Assembly: GCF_934190855.1 (NCBI RefSeq)
Contig: NZ_CAKPTN010000012.1
Location: 1 to 21,805 of the forward strand
DNA length: 21,805 nucleotides
From: an uncultured Veillonella sp.
GTDB lineage: Bacteria; Bacillota; Negativicutes; Veillonellales; Veillonellaceae
Reading direction: 5' to 3'
The position numbers and the translations under genes are program-made. Below are positions 13,101-20,316 of the stretch, one piece after another. The stretch's first letter is position 1; each line of letters begins with the position of its first letter. The notes under the pieces are model-generated. The model was given only the letters and a program-made list of their open reading frames with translations. It had not been told where the DNA came from and made no database searches.

Positions 13101-14747
13101 GGTAAAAAAGTATACCCTGAAATTGCAAAAGCTCGTCACTCCACTCCAGGCGTAGAGCTCGTATCTCCTCCACCTCATCACGATATTTACTCCATCGAAG
13201 ATTTGGCTGAGTTGATTTACGACTTGAAATGCGTCAACAAAGATGCTCGTATTTCCGTTAAATTAACATCTGAAGCAGGCGTTGGTACTATCGCGGCCGG
13301 CGTTGCAAAAGCAAAAGCAGATAATATCTTAATCTCTGGTTACGACGGCGGTACAGGTGCGGCAGGCCGTACATCTGTAAAACACGCTGGTGTGCCTTGG
13401 GAATTAGGTTTGTCCGAAACTCATCAAACATTGATGCTCAACAGATTGCGTGACCGCGTTCAATTAGAGGTAGACTCCAAGTTGATGACAGGTTTCGACG
13501 TAGCTGTAGCGGCTATGCTCGGTGCTGAGCTATTCGGCTTCGGTACATTGCCACTCGTTGCAGTAGGCTGTAAAATGGCTCGCGTATGTAATCTCAACAC
13601 ATGCCCTTATGGCGTAGCTACACAAGATGAAAAATTGCGTGCTCGTTTCACAGGTAAACCTGAGTATGTAGAAAACTTGATGATCTTTATTGCTCGTGAG
13701 TTGCGCGAAATTATGGCTCGTTTAGGCATTCGCTCCGTAGCTGAGCTGGTTGGTCGTATTGATCTCGTTCGTCAAAAATCTCAAGACGATAACTTTAAAT
13801 TGTCTCGCGTTGACCTTAAACGTGTATTGTTCCGCCCATACATCGATTCCTCTGTAGGACACATGCACACTGTTGATCAAGATCACGAGTTGGAACGCAC
13901 TTTGGATATGTCCAAACTCTTGCGCATGTGCCGTCCTGCTATTGAGGACCAAAAACCGATTCGCGCTAAATTGGCTATTACAAACATTAACCGTGTAGTA
14001 GGTACTTTGGTTGGCTCTGAGGTGACTCGTCGTTATGGTGAAAGCGGCTTGCCAGACAATACAATCAAGTTGAACTTTGAAGGCTCTGCAGGCCAATCTT
14101 TCGGTGCTTTCATCCCTAAAGGTATGACATTAGAACTTGAAGGGGATGCAAACGATTACCTCGGTAAAGGTTTATCCGGTGGTACTATTACTGTATATCC
14201 GCCTAAAGACTCTATCTTTGAAGCTGACGAAAACATCCTTATCGGTAACGTTGCCTTCTATGGTGCCACATCTGGTACATCCTACATCAATGGTGTAGCT
14301 GGCGAACGTTTCGCCGTTCGTAACAGTGGTATCACTGCCGTTGTAGAAGGTGTAGGCGACCATGGTTGTGAATACATGACTGGTGGCGAAGTTCTTGTAC
14401 TCGGTAAAATCGGCCGTAACTTCGCAGCAGGTATGTCCGGTGGTTATGCGTATATCCTCGATTGCGATGAACGCTATGTAAATACAGGTCTTGTAGAATT
14501 ACGCCCAGCTAATACTGAAGATGACCTTAAACGCATTAAAGAATTGGTAGAACAACACGTTTTACACACTAATTCCACTAAAGGCCGTCACATCCTTGAA
14601 AACTGGAATAACTTTGTAAATAGATTTACAAAAGTTGTACCTGTAGCATATGAAGAAATGCACGCTGCTATTGAACGATATAAAGAACAAGGCTTATCCT
14701 TGGAAGAAGCTCAATTGGCTGCATTCAAAGAAAAATATGCAAAATAG
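10161..14747 (+). CDS. gltB: Glutamate synthase (GOGAT), large subunit
   Basis: Makes two glutamates from glutamine and 2-oxoglutarate. GltB hydrolyses glutamine, channels the ammonia and carries FMN and a [3Fe-4S] cluster. 1528 residues, full size. Start: ATG 10161, 8 bases after AAGGAG; GTG 10152 would overlap that site. Domains: short propeptide (1-32); class II amidotransferase domain with the nucleophile Cys33 (D-A-C-G-M-G-F) and E-H-R-G-G; central domain to about residue 850; FMN domain with S-N-S-G-E-G-G-E-D near 917 and G-A-K-P-G-E-G-G-Q-L-P-G; cluster cysteines C1137, C1143 and C1148 (C-x5-C-x4-C); and a C-terminal glycine-rich beta-helix. After G-E-G-G-E-D it lacks the long insertion of ferredoxin-dependent enzymes, so it resembles the NADPH type, yet no gltD lies nearby. 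Monocistronic, with a terminator downstream. Confidence 0.96.
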   Translation: MDMNQSTIKQQRLDQARLEANGMYSSQFEKDACGMGFVVNIKGKKSHDIIDDGLRILERLEHRGGAGADKDTGDGAGILVQIPHEFFKRECEVLGINLPSAGDYGVGMVFAHKYESLRNEQKRIFEEVVREEGQVVLGWREVPVDGTKVGQEAAAIRPWMIQILIGKGPDVTNNKEFERKLYIIRKLAEKRIIPLSKELSSDFYIASLSSKTIVYKGMLTPGQLRDFYLDLSDLDFTSALAMVHSRFSTNTFPSWARAHPNRFLVHNGEINTIRGNVNWINAREGKAESPLFPDIKKVFPVVDDSGSDSAMFDNTLEFLHMTGRSLPHAIMMMIPEPWERNNLMSKEKHDFYEFNSFMMEPWDGPAAMGFTDGTVIGGVLDRNGLRPARYYVTTDDRVIMASEVGVVNENAENIRAKGRLEPGKMLLIDTEEQRIISDEEIKQRVATELPYDEWVKEHVIHLSEITQADESDIPKVEDLFKNQQAFGYTQEDLVRMIVPMAKDGKDPVGAMGADAPLAILSDKPQLLYSYFKQMFAQVTNPPIDSIREEMVTSTRVMLGNSGNLTDPNKAGTYALSMRTPILTNQELASIKALDCRRMKSVTLPILFDPTKGAEGLRDALDELCAKAEEAARTEQNVLILSDRGVDENHAPIPALLAVAAVHNHLINKVLRTEIGLILESGEPREVHHFCTLIGYGVTAINPYLALETVRDLQARKRLGDITPEQAEKNYIKAAVGGIMKVMSKMGISTVRSYHGAQIFEALGLNTNFINKFFVNTPTRIGGIGLGGVAHEALARYERAFKSDETVLEPGGWYGPVKDGEEHLFNPKTIDLLQESLINSDYAKYKEYSKAIRNDYHVTLRSLMELNYPVGGGIPIEEVEAEESIVKRFKAGAMSYGAISKEAHEAIAIAMNRLGSTSNSGEGGEDVARFKPLPNGDSMNSEVKQIASGRFGVTANYLIHAKELQIKCAQGAKPGEGGQLPGKKVYPEIAKARHSTPGVELVSPPPHHDIYSIEDLAELIYDLKCVNKDARISVKLTSEAGVGTIAAGVAKAKADNILISGYDGGTGAAGRTSVKHAGVPWELGLSETHQTLMLNRLRDRVQLEVDSKLMTGFDVAVAAMLGAELFGFGTLPLVAVGCKMARVCNLNTCPYGVATQDEKLRARFTGKPEYVENLMIFIARELREIMARLGIRSVAELVGRIDLVRQKSQDDNFKLSRVDLKRVLFRPYIDSSVGHMHTVDQDHELERTLDMSKLLRMCRPAIEDQKPIRAKLAITNINRVVGTLVGSEVTRRYGESGLPDNTIKLNFEGSAGQSFGAFIPKGMTLELEGDANDYLGKGLSGGTITVYPPKDSIFEADENILIGNVAFYGATSGTSYINGVAGERFAVRNSGITAVVEGVGDHGCEYMTGGEVLVLGKIGRNFAAGMSGGYAYILDCDERYVNTGLVELRPANTEDDLKRIKELVEQHVLHTNSTKGRHILENWNNFVNRFTKVVPVAYEEMHAAIERYKEQGLSLEEAQLAAFKEKYAK

Positions 14748-15144
14748 AAGAAAATATGTATTAAGATGCTAAAATTTATAGTCTCCCTATGTTACCTAAA
14801 ATTATTTAAGTGAGATTTGTTGTAAGATATCTATAGTATTTAATTTTGCCTAATGCAAAGGAGTTTATAACTCTTTTACATTAGGCAGTTTTATTATTTA
14901 ATCTTAAATAAATACAATTATGGTAAAATTATTATTAAGAAGAGCCGATTATTTCTATAAAATTTTATTATAACCAAATTTTAATGATATGTTACTCTAA
15001 TTTTGTTTAGATGTAATTAGTCGATTTATTTGTTGAAACATAAACATAATAGCTGTTTAGATTCTTTGTAGCTAAGGTAATAGGAAAGTTTTAACTTACT
15101 TTAAGGTATTCACATAGTATATTGGGGAAAAGAGGATAATTTAT
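14748..15144. other. AT-rich intergenic region between gltB and the STAS-GHKL gene
   Basis: About 400 bases without a credible ORF. It holds the gltB terminator (14848-14893) and, at its right end, a weak promoter (TTACTT 15096-15101, TATATT 15118-15123, 16-bp spacer) for the next gene. The rest is AT-rich sequence in which I see nothing definite. Its composition matches the following gene more than gltB, consistent with both having come in together. Confidence 0.5.
14848..14893 (+). terminator. Rho-independent terminator of gltB
   Basis: Long hairpin: GCCTAATG (14848-14855) with CATTAGGC (14879-14886), continued inward by AAAGGAGT with ACTCTTTT (one G-T pair), followed by AG and TTTT. It lies 100 bases after the stop codon, farther than usual in this window. 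Confidence 0.75.
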
Positions 15145-16182
15145 TTGGACTTTTATATTTCAAAATTTAAAGAACCTATTGATGCAATAAATAAGATTAA
15201 TGAATTATTTGATATTGAACTCTCTAAGTTAGATGATACTTTTGTTATTGTATTTGATATGAATTTTGTAAGGCCATTTCCTTTATGTTATATTGCACAT
15301 GGCATAAAGGAGTTTTTGGCTATTGCAAGGAAAAGAAGACCAGATATAACTTTTAAGGTAAGATATACTCCTAGTCAAAGTGGTTTTTCATATGCTTCTA
15401 ATATGGGATTCTTTAAATTTATATCAAAATTTATTGATATAGGCCGTCCGCCAGGTGAGTTGTCAGGGAGTCAAAATTACTTACCTATAAAGCTTGAAAG
15501 CTTTAGCGAGAAAAAAAGGATAAAAGGAATATTTTTAGAAGATGGAGCTGTTGCTGAGTTAACAGCAAAAGAATTATCCAATGTTTTGGTTCATGACAAC
15601 AATGAGCTCAAAAATCTTTACAACTATTTGTTAAGAGAGTTGATAAGAAATATTCCAGAACACTCAAATAGTGATATAGTAGGATATGCTGCACAGTATT
15701 GGCCTAGCTGGAGGCTTTCAGAAATATGTGTATTTGATGAAGGTCGTGGTATTTTTGATAGTCTGAAATCAAATAGTATTCATGCTGAGTATATTGAGTC
15801 TGATCAAGAGGCTTTAGAGTATGCTTTGGCTCCTGGGATATCAGAATGCTTTGCACCAGGAGGAGAAAATCTAGATAAATCAGAATGGGCGAATTCTGGG
15901 TATGGATTATATTTTATTAGTGAAATCTGTAAACAATTAAAAGGCTCTTTGTTGATTATATCTGGAGCAAGTTATATATACCAAAAGCCTAATGGACAGA
16001 GGCTATATGGTGATGCATATTTTAAGGGGACTATTGTAAGAATTAGCTTACCTTCTACAGTAGAATTTAATGTTGAACAAATGTTAAATGATATTCGTAG
16101 AAATGCTGAAACAATTGCTAAATCAATGGATAATACATACCACAGCGCATCAATGTCATCTAGTATGGTTAAAGTCAAATGA
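15145..16182 (+). CDS. STAS-like plus GHKL ATPase domain protein, function unknown
   Basis: 345 residues with an unusual domain pair. The N-terminal about 100 residues look STAS/MlaB-like, with hydrophobic strand F-V-I-V-F-D-M-N-F-V at 33-42 followed by a helix. The C-terminal part is a histidine-kinase-type ATPase (GHKL): N box E165-L-I-R-N169 with E172-H-S174, G1 box D198-E-G-R-G202 and G2 box G252-Y-G-L255. No phospho-accepting histidine domain, sensor or membrane segment is seen, so it is not a standard sensor kinase; anti-sigma-factor-like serine kinases (RsbW/SpoIIAB) carry the same ATPase fold. Start TTG 15145 with AGAGG about 10 bases upstream; no better start is present. The gene is much more AT-rich than gltB and dnaX and uses codons such as ATA and AGA freely, which suggests horizontal gain. 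It stands alone, without a recognisable partner. Confidence 0.7.
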   Translation: MDFYISKFKEPIDAINKINELFDIELSKLDDTFVIVFDMNFVRPFPLCYIAHGIKEFLAIARKRRPDITFKVRYTPSQSGFSYASNMGFFKFISKFIDIGRPPGELSGSQNYLPIKLESFSEKKRIKGIFLEDGAVAELTAKELSNVLVHDNNELKNLYNYLLRELIRNIPEHSNSDIVGYAAQYWPSWRLSEICVFDEGRGIFDSLKSNSIHAEYIESDQEALEYALAPGISECFAPGGENLDKSEWANSGYGLYFISEICKQLKGSLLIISGASYIYQKPNGQRLYGDAYFKGTIVRISLPSTVEFNVEQMLNDIRRNAETIAKSMDNTYHSASMSSSMVKVK

Positions 16183-16282
16183 TTTTTATGGAGTCGTATA
16201 CGAGTTTGATTATAGATTTATTATTTAAACAGAATATTTATTGATATCTATTAAAAATGGATATATTAATAACTAATGGTGC

Positions 16283-16311
16283 TAGACTTCCTATATTGCA
16301 TAATGTATAAT
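16283..16311 (+). promoter_or_regulatory. Promoter of the SRP RNA gene
   Basis: TAGACT (16283-16288) and TATAAT (16306-16311) with a 17-bp spacer. The predicted start near 16318 coincides with the first base of the long closing helix of the RNA. Confidence 0.7.
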
Positions 16312-16318
16312 ATCTATA

Positions 16319-16484
16319 TTGCAATATTGGATCATGGCAGTTCTCGGGCCCGTGCAATGGGGGCCTGTGAATCGTGTCAGGACTGAGAGGTAGCAGCACT
16401 AAGCGGTAACCTTCATGTGCCACGGGGAACCCGGGGGCTGTCGTGATCGAATATTGCAAGGCGGCCTGAGGGGCCGCTTTTTTT
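16319..16484 (+). ncRNA. ffs: Signal recognition particle RNA (4.5S/SRP RNA)
   Basis: RNA core of the signal recognition particle, which with Ffh targets nascent membrane and secreted proteins. The conserved domain IV hairpin is at 16375-16401: CAGGA, tetraloop TGAG, then AGGTAGCAGCACTAAG, matching the SRP pattern with a URRG-type loop in place of the common GGAA. The molecule closes into one long rod: TTGCAATATT (16319-16328) with AATATTGCAA (16450-16459), then GATCATGGCAG with CTGTCGTGATC, then CTCGGG/CCCGTG with CACGGG/CCCGGG. The mature RNA is probably about 141 nt, and the 3' end given here includes the terminator. Its position just upstream of dnaX is the usual Firmicute order. Confidence 0.9.
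16461..16484 (+). terminator. Rho-independent terminator of the SRP RNA gene
   Basis: GCGGCC (16461-16466) with GGCCGC (16472-16477), a 5-base loop and seven T at 16478-16484. It follows the RNA's closing helix by one base. Confidence 0.93.
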
Positions 16485-16529
16485 ATGTCTAATCTAAGGT
16501 CTATAAAATGAGTCAGATTTCTGCGAATA

Positions 16530-16538
16530 TGGTATAAT
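16530..16538 (+). promoter_or_regulatory. Extended -10 promoter of the dnaX operon
   Basis: TGG-TATAAT, an exact extended -10. No strong -35 box lies 16-18 bases upstream. It predicts a leader of about 30 bases before dnaX. With the ffs terminator just upstream, the operon needs this separate promoter. Confidence 0.6.
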
Positions 16539-16574
16539 AAAGTATTGTAATTTTCGGAAAAAGGGGGTGTTCCA

Positions 16575-19262
16575 ATGGCATATATTGCGTTATATCGTAA
16601 GTACCGTCCGCAGACGTTTACTGATGTGGTTGGTCAGCATCAAGTATCGGATACATTGATGCGTGCTATCCGCGAGGATAAGGTAGCTCATGCGTATTTG
16701 TTTGCTGGTCCGCGAGGGACTGGTAAAACGAGTATGGCCAAGATTTTTGCACGCGCTATCAACTGTGAGCATGGGCCAACGGATCATCCTTGTAAAGAGT
16801 GTAGTGCTTGTAAATCGATTTTGAGCGGTCAGTCCATGGACGTTCTTGAAATCGACGCCGCATCCAATCGTGGTATCGATGAGGTGCGTGCTCTTCGTGA
16901 AAGCGTTAAATTTATGCCTGTTGAGGGCCGTAAAAAGGTATTCATCATCGATGAAGCTCACATGCTTACGACTGAAGCGTGGAATGCACTTTTAAAAACT
17001 ATCGAAGAGCCACCGGCTCACGTTATGTTTATCTTCGCTACTACAGAGATTGAAAAGTTACCTGTTACCATCGTATCTCGTTGTCAGCGATACACCTTTA
17101 GACGGATTACGTCTGACGATATTGCACAGCGTTTATCCTATGTAGCTGAACAAGAAGGCTTTGGGTTAGATCCTGCAGCGGCACAGCTTATCGCTGTACA
17201 TGCAGACGGCGGTTTGCGTGATGCATTGAGTATTTTAGACCAATGTGCGGGTATGGCTACAGGTACTATTACACCTCAAGTAGTAGAGGAATTGATCGGC
17301 CTGGTTAGCAAGGAATGGATCATTCACTTCCTAGATGCGCTACGCAATGGGGATGGACCAAAATTACTGTCCTATATTCACGATGCCTTAGCAGAAGGTC
17401 GTGATGCGACACAGATTATGGAAGCCCTCATTCAGCACGTGCGTGCCTTGCTTGTTGGTAAGGTCGCACCTGACGCAGATGAGCTCAAGGTATATGATGC
17501 CTTTAAAGATGAGTTTTTGGCTCAAGCTGACAGCATCGATTTTAATGAGCTTAATCAATATGTGCGCAGTGCTCAATCCATAATGAATGATGCGAAACAG
17601 GTGGATAATCCACGAACTATCATCGAAATGGGCTTGCTCGTTCTTTGTGCTAAATTAGGCTCTGTTGATGAAAGCCTAGAAGACCGCATATATGCACTAG
17701 AGGCTTCAGAACGGTCTGAACGGAACGATTTATTGAACCGCATGGCTCAATTAGAACAACGCGGTCCGGCGGCTCCTACGCCTGCTTATGGTGCCAATGC
17801 ATTCGGTCCGCCTAGTGGCTATGCGAATAGCTTTGTTCCTGTAGATAATGCGGCTGTACAGAATGCTTCCATGAGTAGCGCTCAACCTAGTACCGTTGGT
17901 ACAGTGCCTCCTCCAAGTAGTGTGGGCATGACACCGCCACCTGCGAGTGTAGGTATGACCCCTCCACCTATGGGGGCACCAGGTAGTACACCTCCTCCTA
18001 TGAATGGAGTAGGTATGGCTCCGCCTCCAATGGGAGGCGTTGGTATGGCACCACCACCAAGTACAAGTAGTGCACCACAACGACCTGCTAGAAATCAAGC
18101 TAAAGGTCGTGGTAAAAAAGGCATTAGTACACAGGCTATCATTAGTGATCAAATCTTGTCTGCTCAAGAGTATCGCAATGTACAGTCTAATGTCATTAAA
18201 TACTTGAAGGACAGCAATCGAAATATGACCTCCACCGTTATCGGTCAAGGTCAGCTTGTCTACGTAGACCAAAGCAAGGCTGTTATGGCCTTTAAAAATA
18301 CATTGCACCTCAATGTAATGACCAATGAAGTAAACTTGGCGGAAGCGGCGGATGCTTTCACCTATACGTTGGGCTATCCAGTACATGTGGAAATAGTAGA
18401 TGCTCTTACACAAGTTTACAAAGACTATAAAAAGGCCTCTGGTAGTACGACACAGCGCCAAGTAAAAGCACCGCAACGTCCACCAGAACCAATGGTTGAT
18501 GTACAGAAGACCTCTGGTGGTCAACCGACACAAATGGATTTAACAAATCCATCGGCGTCACAAGGTAGTGCACAAGTTGGTCATGCTACTACTGAAGAAC
18601 AATCTAGTAAGCCTGATTCCGCAGCAGTAGATGCGGCAAAGGCAGCAGCTTTGGCATTCTTAGCTAAAAAGACGGGCGGTACCAATGCTACTAGCAGTAG
18701 TGTGAATACAGGTACAACAGTTGCTTCAGCAGAAGGACAAACATCTGGCGGAGATGTGCCGATTACATCCTTTGATGGCAGTCCGTCCGGACCGGTTCCA
18801 GACGGAGAAATCCCTATCGAGTCGCTAGCAGGTTCTATTGAAGGCGATGATATTCCTGTTCATTCCTTTGATGATGTACCTGTAGATGACATGGAGGAAT
18901 CCTATGTATCATCCTTAGATGATATGCCGCCACATCCATTAGATAGTGTCACTGTTATTAGCGATGATGGGGAAGTTTTAGAACGCCCTATGGATAGCGG
19001 GGCCCATATCGAGGTAGAAGCTGTCCCAAAGTCTAACGGGGGCGAACAGCAACAGGGAACCCCTTATCAAAGTGGAGACCAGGCTATGCTTTCACAAGCA
19101 CCTATTGAAGTAGCGCCCATCGATAGCGTGACGGTGGCTCGTGAATATGCATGGGATCCAGAGCATATGACGGAAGAGGAGCGAAACAATCCTCTCTTAG
19201 CAGAAACATTAGAGAAACTATCTGAAGACCACGACATCATCGTCGAGGTCATCGAAGAATAA
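16575..19262 (+). CDS. dnaX: DNA polymerase III subunit gamma/tau
   Basis: Clamp-loader ATPase that opens the sliding clamp and organises the replisome. N-terminal AAA+ domain (1-370): Walker A G45-P-R-G-T-G-K-T-S53; zinc site C64, C73, C76, C79; Walker B D126-E-A-H129; sensor/arginine segment V-S-R-C-Q-R. Then a proline-rich linker (about 395-510) with five tandem [T/A]-P-P-P units, a conserved tau-like domain (about 515-615) and a long acidic, Ser/Asp/Gly-rich tail to residue 895. This is far longer than B. subtilis DnaX (about 560) or E. coli tau (643). Start ATG 16575 after AAGGGGGTG. A run of six A (18114-18119) exists, but its frame does not fit the E. coli-type slippery heptamer, so I predict a single full-length product. 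First gene of dnaX-ebfC-recR-bofA-helicase. Confidence 0.96.
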   Translation: MAYIALYRKYRPQTFTDVVGQHQVSDTLMRAIREDKVAHAYLFAGPRGTGKTSMAKIFARAINCEHGPTDHPCKECSACKSILSGQSMDVLEIDAASNRGIDEVRALRESVKFMPVEGRKKVFIIDEAHMLTTEAWNALLKTIEEPPAHVMFIFATTEIEKLPVTIVSRCQRYTFRRITSDDIAQRLSYVAEQEGFGLDPAAAQLIAVHADGGLRDALSILDQCAGMATGTITPQVVEELIGLVSKEWIIHFLDALRNGDGPKLLSYIHDALAEGRDATQIMEALIQHVRALLVGKVAPDADELKVYDAFKDEFLAQADSIDFNELNQYVRSAQSIMNDAKQVDNPRTIIEMGLLVLCAKLGSVDESLEDRIYALEASERSERNDLLNRMAQLEQRGPAAPTPAYGANAFGPPSGYANSFVPVDNAAVQNASMSSAQPSTVGTVPPPSSVGMTPPPASVGMTPPPMGAPGSTPPPMNGVGMAPPPMGGVGMAPPPSTSSAPQRPARNQAKGRGKKGISTQAIISDQILSAQEYRNVQSNVIKYLKDSNRNMTSTVIGQGQLVYVDQSKAVMAFKNTLHLNVMTNEVNLAEAADAFTYTLGYPVHVEIVDALTQVYKDYKKASGSTTQRQVKAPQRPPEPMVDVQKTSGGQPTQMDLTNPSASQGSAQVGHATTEEQSSKPDSAAVDAAKAAALAFLAKKTGGTNATSSSVNTGTTVASAEGQTSGGDVPITSFDGSPSGPVPDGEIPIESLAGSIEGDDIPVHSFDDVPVDDMEESYVSSLDDMPPHPLDSVTVISDDGEVLERPMDSGAHIEVEAVPKSNGGEQQQGTPYQSGDQAMLSQAPIEVAPIDSVTVAREYAWDPEHMTEEERNNPLLAETLEKLSEDHDIIVEVIEE
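17904..18066 (+). repeat. In-frame proline-rich repeats within dnaX
   Basis: Five imperfect units of 9-10 codons encode [V/T/A]-P-P-P followed by 5-6 residues ending in G-M or G-S (residues about 444-497). The copies differ in codon choice, so this is an old protein repeat and not a recent slippage tract. Confidence 0.85.
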
Positions 19263-19319
19263 ATTTTTGAGTATACCCGTTGGTCCTAAGACCTTCAGGT
19301 GACGTATATGTTAAAAGTC

Positions 19320-19350
19320 TATGTCGTATAGTTAGAGTTATGGACATAGA
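19320..19350 (+). promoter_or_regulatory. Inverted repeat in the dnaX-ebfC spacer
   Basis: CTATGTC (19320-19326) and GACATAG (19344-19350), 7-bp perfect arms 17 bases apart, in the 126-base gap between dnaX and ebfC. In the operon mRNA it forms a weak hairpin without a T run, perhaps a processing site or an operator for an internal promoter. Low confidence. Confidence 0.3.
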
Positions 19351-19388
19351 TAGTTAGTAAGGACAAGGTCCTAAAAGGAGGAATTACA

Positions 19389-19718
19389 ATGTTTGGTAAA
19401 GGTATGGGCAATATGGCTGGCATGATGAAAAAAGTTCAAAAAATGCAAGCAGATATGAAGAAAATGCAAGAAGAATTAAAAACTCGTACAGTAGAGGCTT
19501 CCGTTGGTGGCGGCGCTGTAACAGTTGTAATGAACGGTGAAAAAATCATCGAGTCTTTGAAATTGAACCCAACTGCAGTTGATCCTGAAGACGTAGAAAT
19601 GTTAGAAGATTTAGTGATGGCTGCTGTAAATGAAGCTAGTAAAAAAGTAGACGACCTCTTGGCTCAAGAAATGGGCAAAGTAACTGGTGGTCTTAACTTG
19701 CCAACAGGTTTATTCTAA
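19389..19718 (+). CDS. ebfC: YbaB/EbfC-family nucleoid-associated protein
   Basis: Small dimeric DNA-binding protein of the YbaB/EbfC family that coats DNA and is almost always encoded between dnaX and recR. 109 residues, normal. Methionine/glycine-rich start (G-K-G-M-G-N-M-A-G-M-M), then a Lys/Gln/Met-rich amphipathic helix that in the family forms the DNA-gripping tweezers (about 12-33), followed by V-E-A-S-V-G-G-G-A-V, the V-M-N-G-E core strand and the conserved L-E-D-L-V-M-A-A-V-N-E-A segment. AAAAGGAGG lies 7 bases before the ATG. Its stop codon abuts the recR start (TAAATG), so the two are translationally coupled. Confidence 0.95.
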   Translation: MFGKGMGNMAGMMKKVQKMQADMKKMQEELKTRTVEASVGGGAVTVVMNGEKIIESLKLNPTAVDPEDVEMLEDLVMAAVNEASKKVDDLLAQEMGKVTGGLNLPTGLF

Positions 19719-20315
19719 ATGACAAACGCTTTAGAACGGCTCGTAGAGCAGTTGCGCCGCTTGCCGGGTATCGGTTCCAAGTCGGCTAGACGCTTGGCCT
19801 ATCATTTGGTAGAAATGCCGAAGGAAGAGGTAGACCGTCTCGTGGAAACCATCGTAGAAGCGAAGGGGGCTACGCGTCACTGTTCTATTTGCTTTAACTT
19901 ATCAGCTCAAGACCCTTGCGAATTCTGTAGCAATCCAAATCGCGATCAAACGACGATCATGGTCGTTGAAACATCTCGCGATGTGATTGCCATCGAGCGT
20001 AGTGGTGACTATAAGGGCTTATATCACGTATTGGAAGGTGCCTTGTCCCCTATGGAGGGCATCGGTGCTGACGATATTCGCGTAAAAGAATTGATTGCTC
20101 GCCTTCGTGATGGTGTCGTACAAGAGGTTATCCTCGCCACTGACCCAGACGTAGAAGGGGAAGCGACAGCTCTCTATTTGGCGCGCTTATTAAGTCCTAG
20201 TGGTATTAAGGTAACACGTATTGCCCGCGGTGTGCCTGTAGGTGGCGATATCGAATATGCCGATGAATTAACGTTAGGCGGTGCCGTAGTAAACCGTCAA
20301 GAAATGAAAGGATAA
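19719..20315 (+). CDS. recR: Recombination mediator RecR
   Basis: Acts with RecO/RecF to load RecA onto SSB-coated single-stranded DNA at gaps during recombinational repair. 198 residues, standard. Domains: helix-hairpin-helix (L-P-G-I-G-S-K-S-A-R-R, 15-25), C4 zinc finger with C55, C58, C67 and C70, a Toprim domain (about 79-175) with V-V-E-T-S-R-D and T-D-P-D-V-E-G-E, and a C-terminal Walker-B-like segment. It starts immediately after the ebfC stop with no strong ribosome site of its own, so it depends on coupling. Only one base separates its stop from the bofA start. Confidence 0.97.
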   Translation: MTNALERLVEQLRRLPGIGSKSARRLAYHLVEMPKEEVDRLVETIVEAKGATRHCSICFNLSAQDPCEFCSNPNRDQTTIMVVETSRDVIAIERSGDYKGLYHVLEGALSPMEGIGADDIRVKELIARLRDGVVQEVILATDPDVEGEATALYLARLLSPSGIKVTRIARGVPVGGDIEYADELTLGGAVVNRQEMKG

Positions 20316-20316
20316 T

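Noticed and set aside
16193..16264. Terminator for the STAS-GHKL gene
   Set aside because: A palindrome (TCGTATACGA, 16193-16202) and a 9-bp AT hairpin (16244-16264) exist, but neither is followed by a T run, so I do not call a terminator.
18111..18122. Run of six A followed by G in dnaX as a programmed -1 frameshift site
   Set aside because: In the dnaX frame the codons are GGT AAA AAA GGC, so the heptamer A AAA AAG is out of phase with what E. coli-type slippage needs, and six A is short for transcriptional slippage. No stimulatory stem-loop was noticed.
17751..18533. 260-codon minus-strand ORF inside dnaX
   Set aside because: Composition (Arg/Trp/Cys/His-rich) is what results from reading the proline-rich coding strand backwards; no support as a gene.
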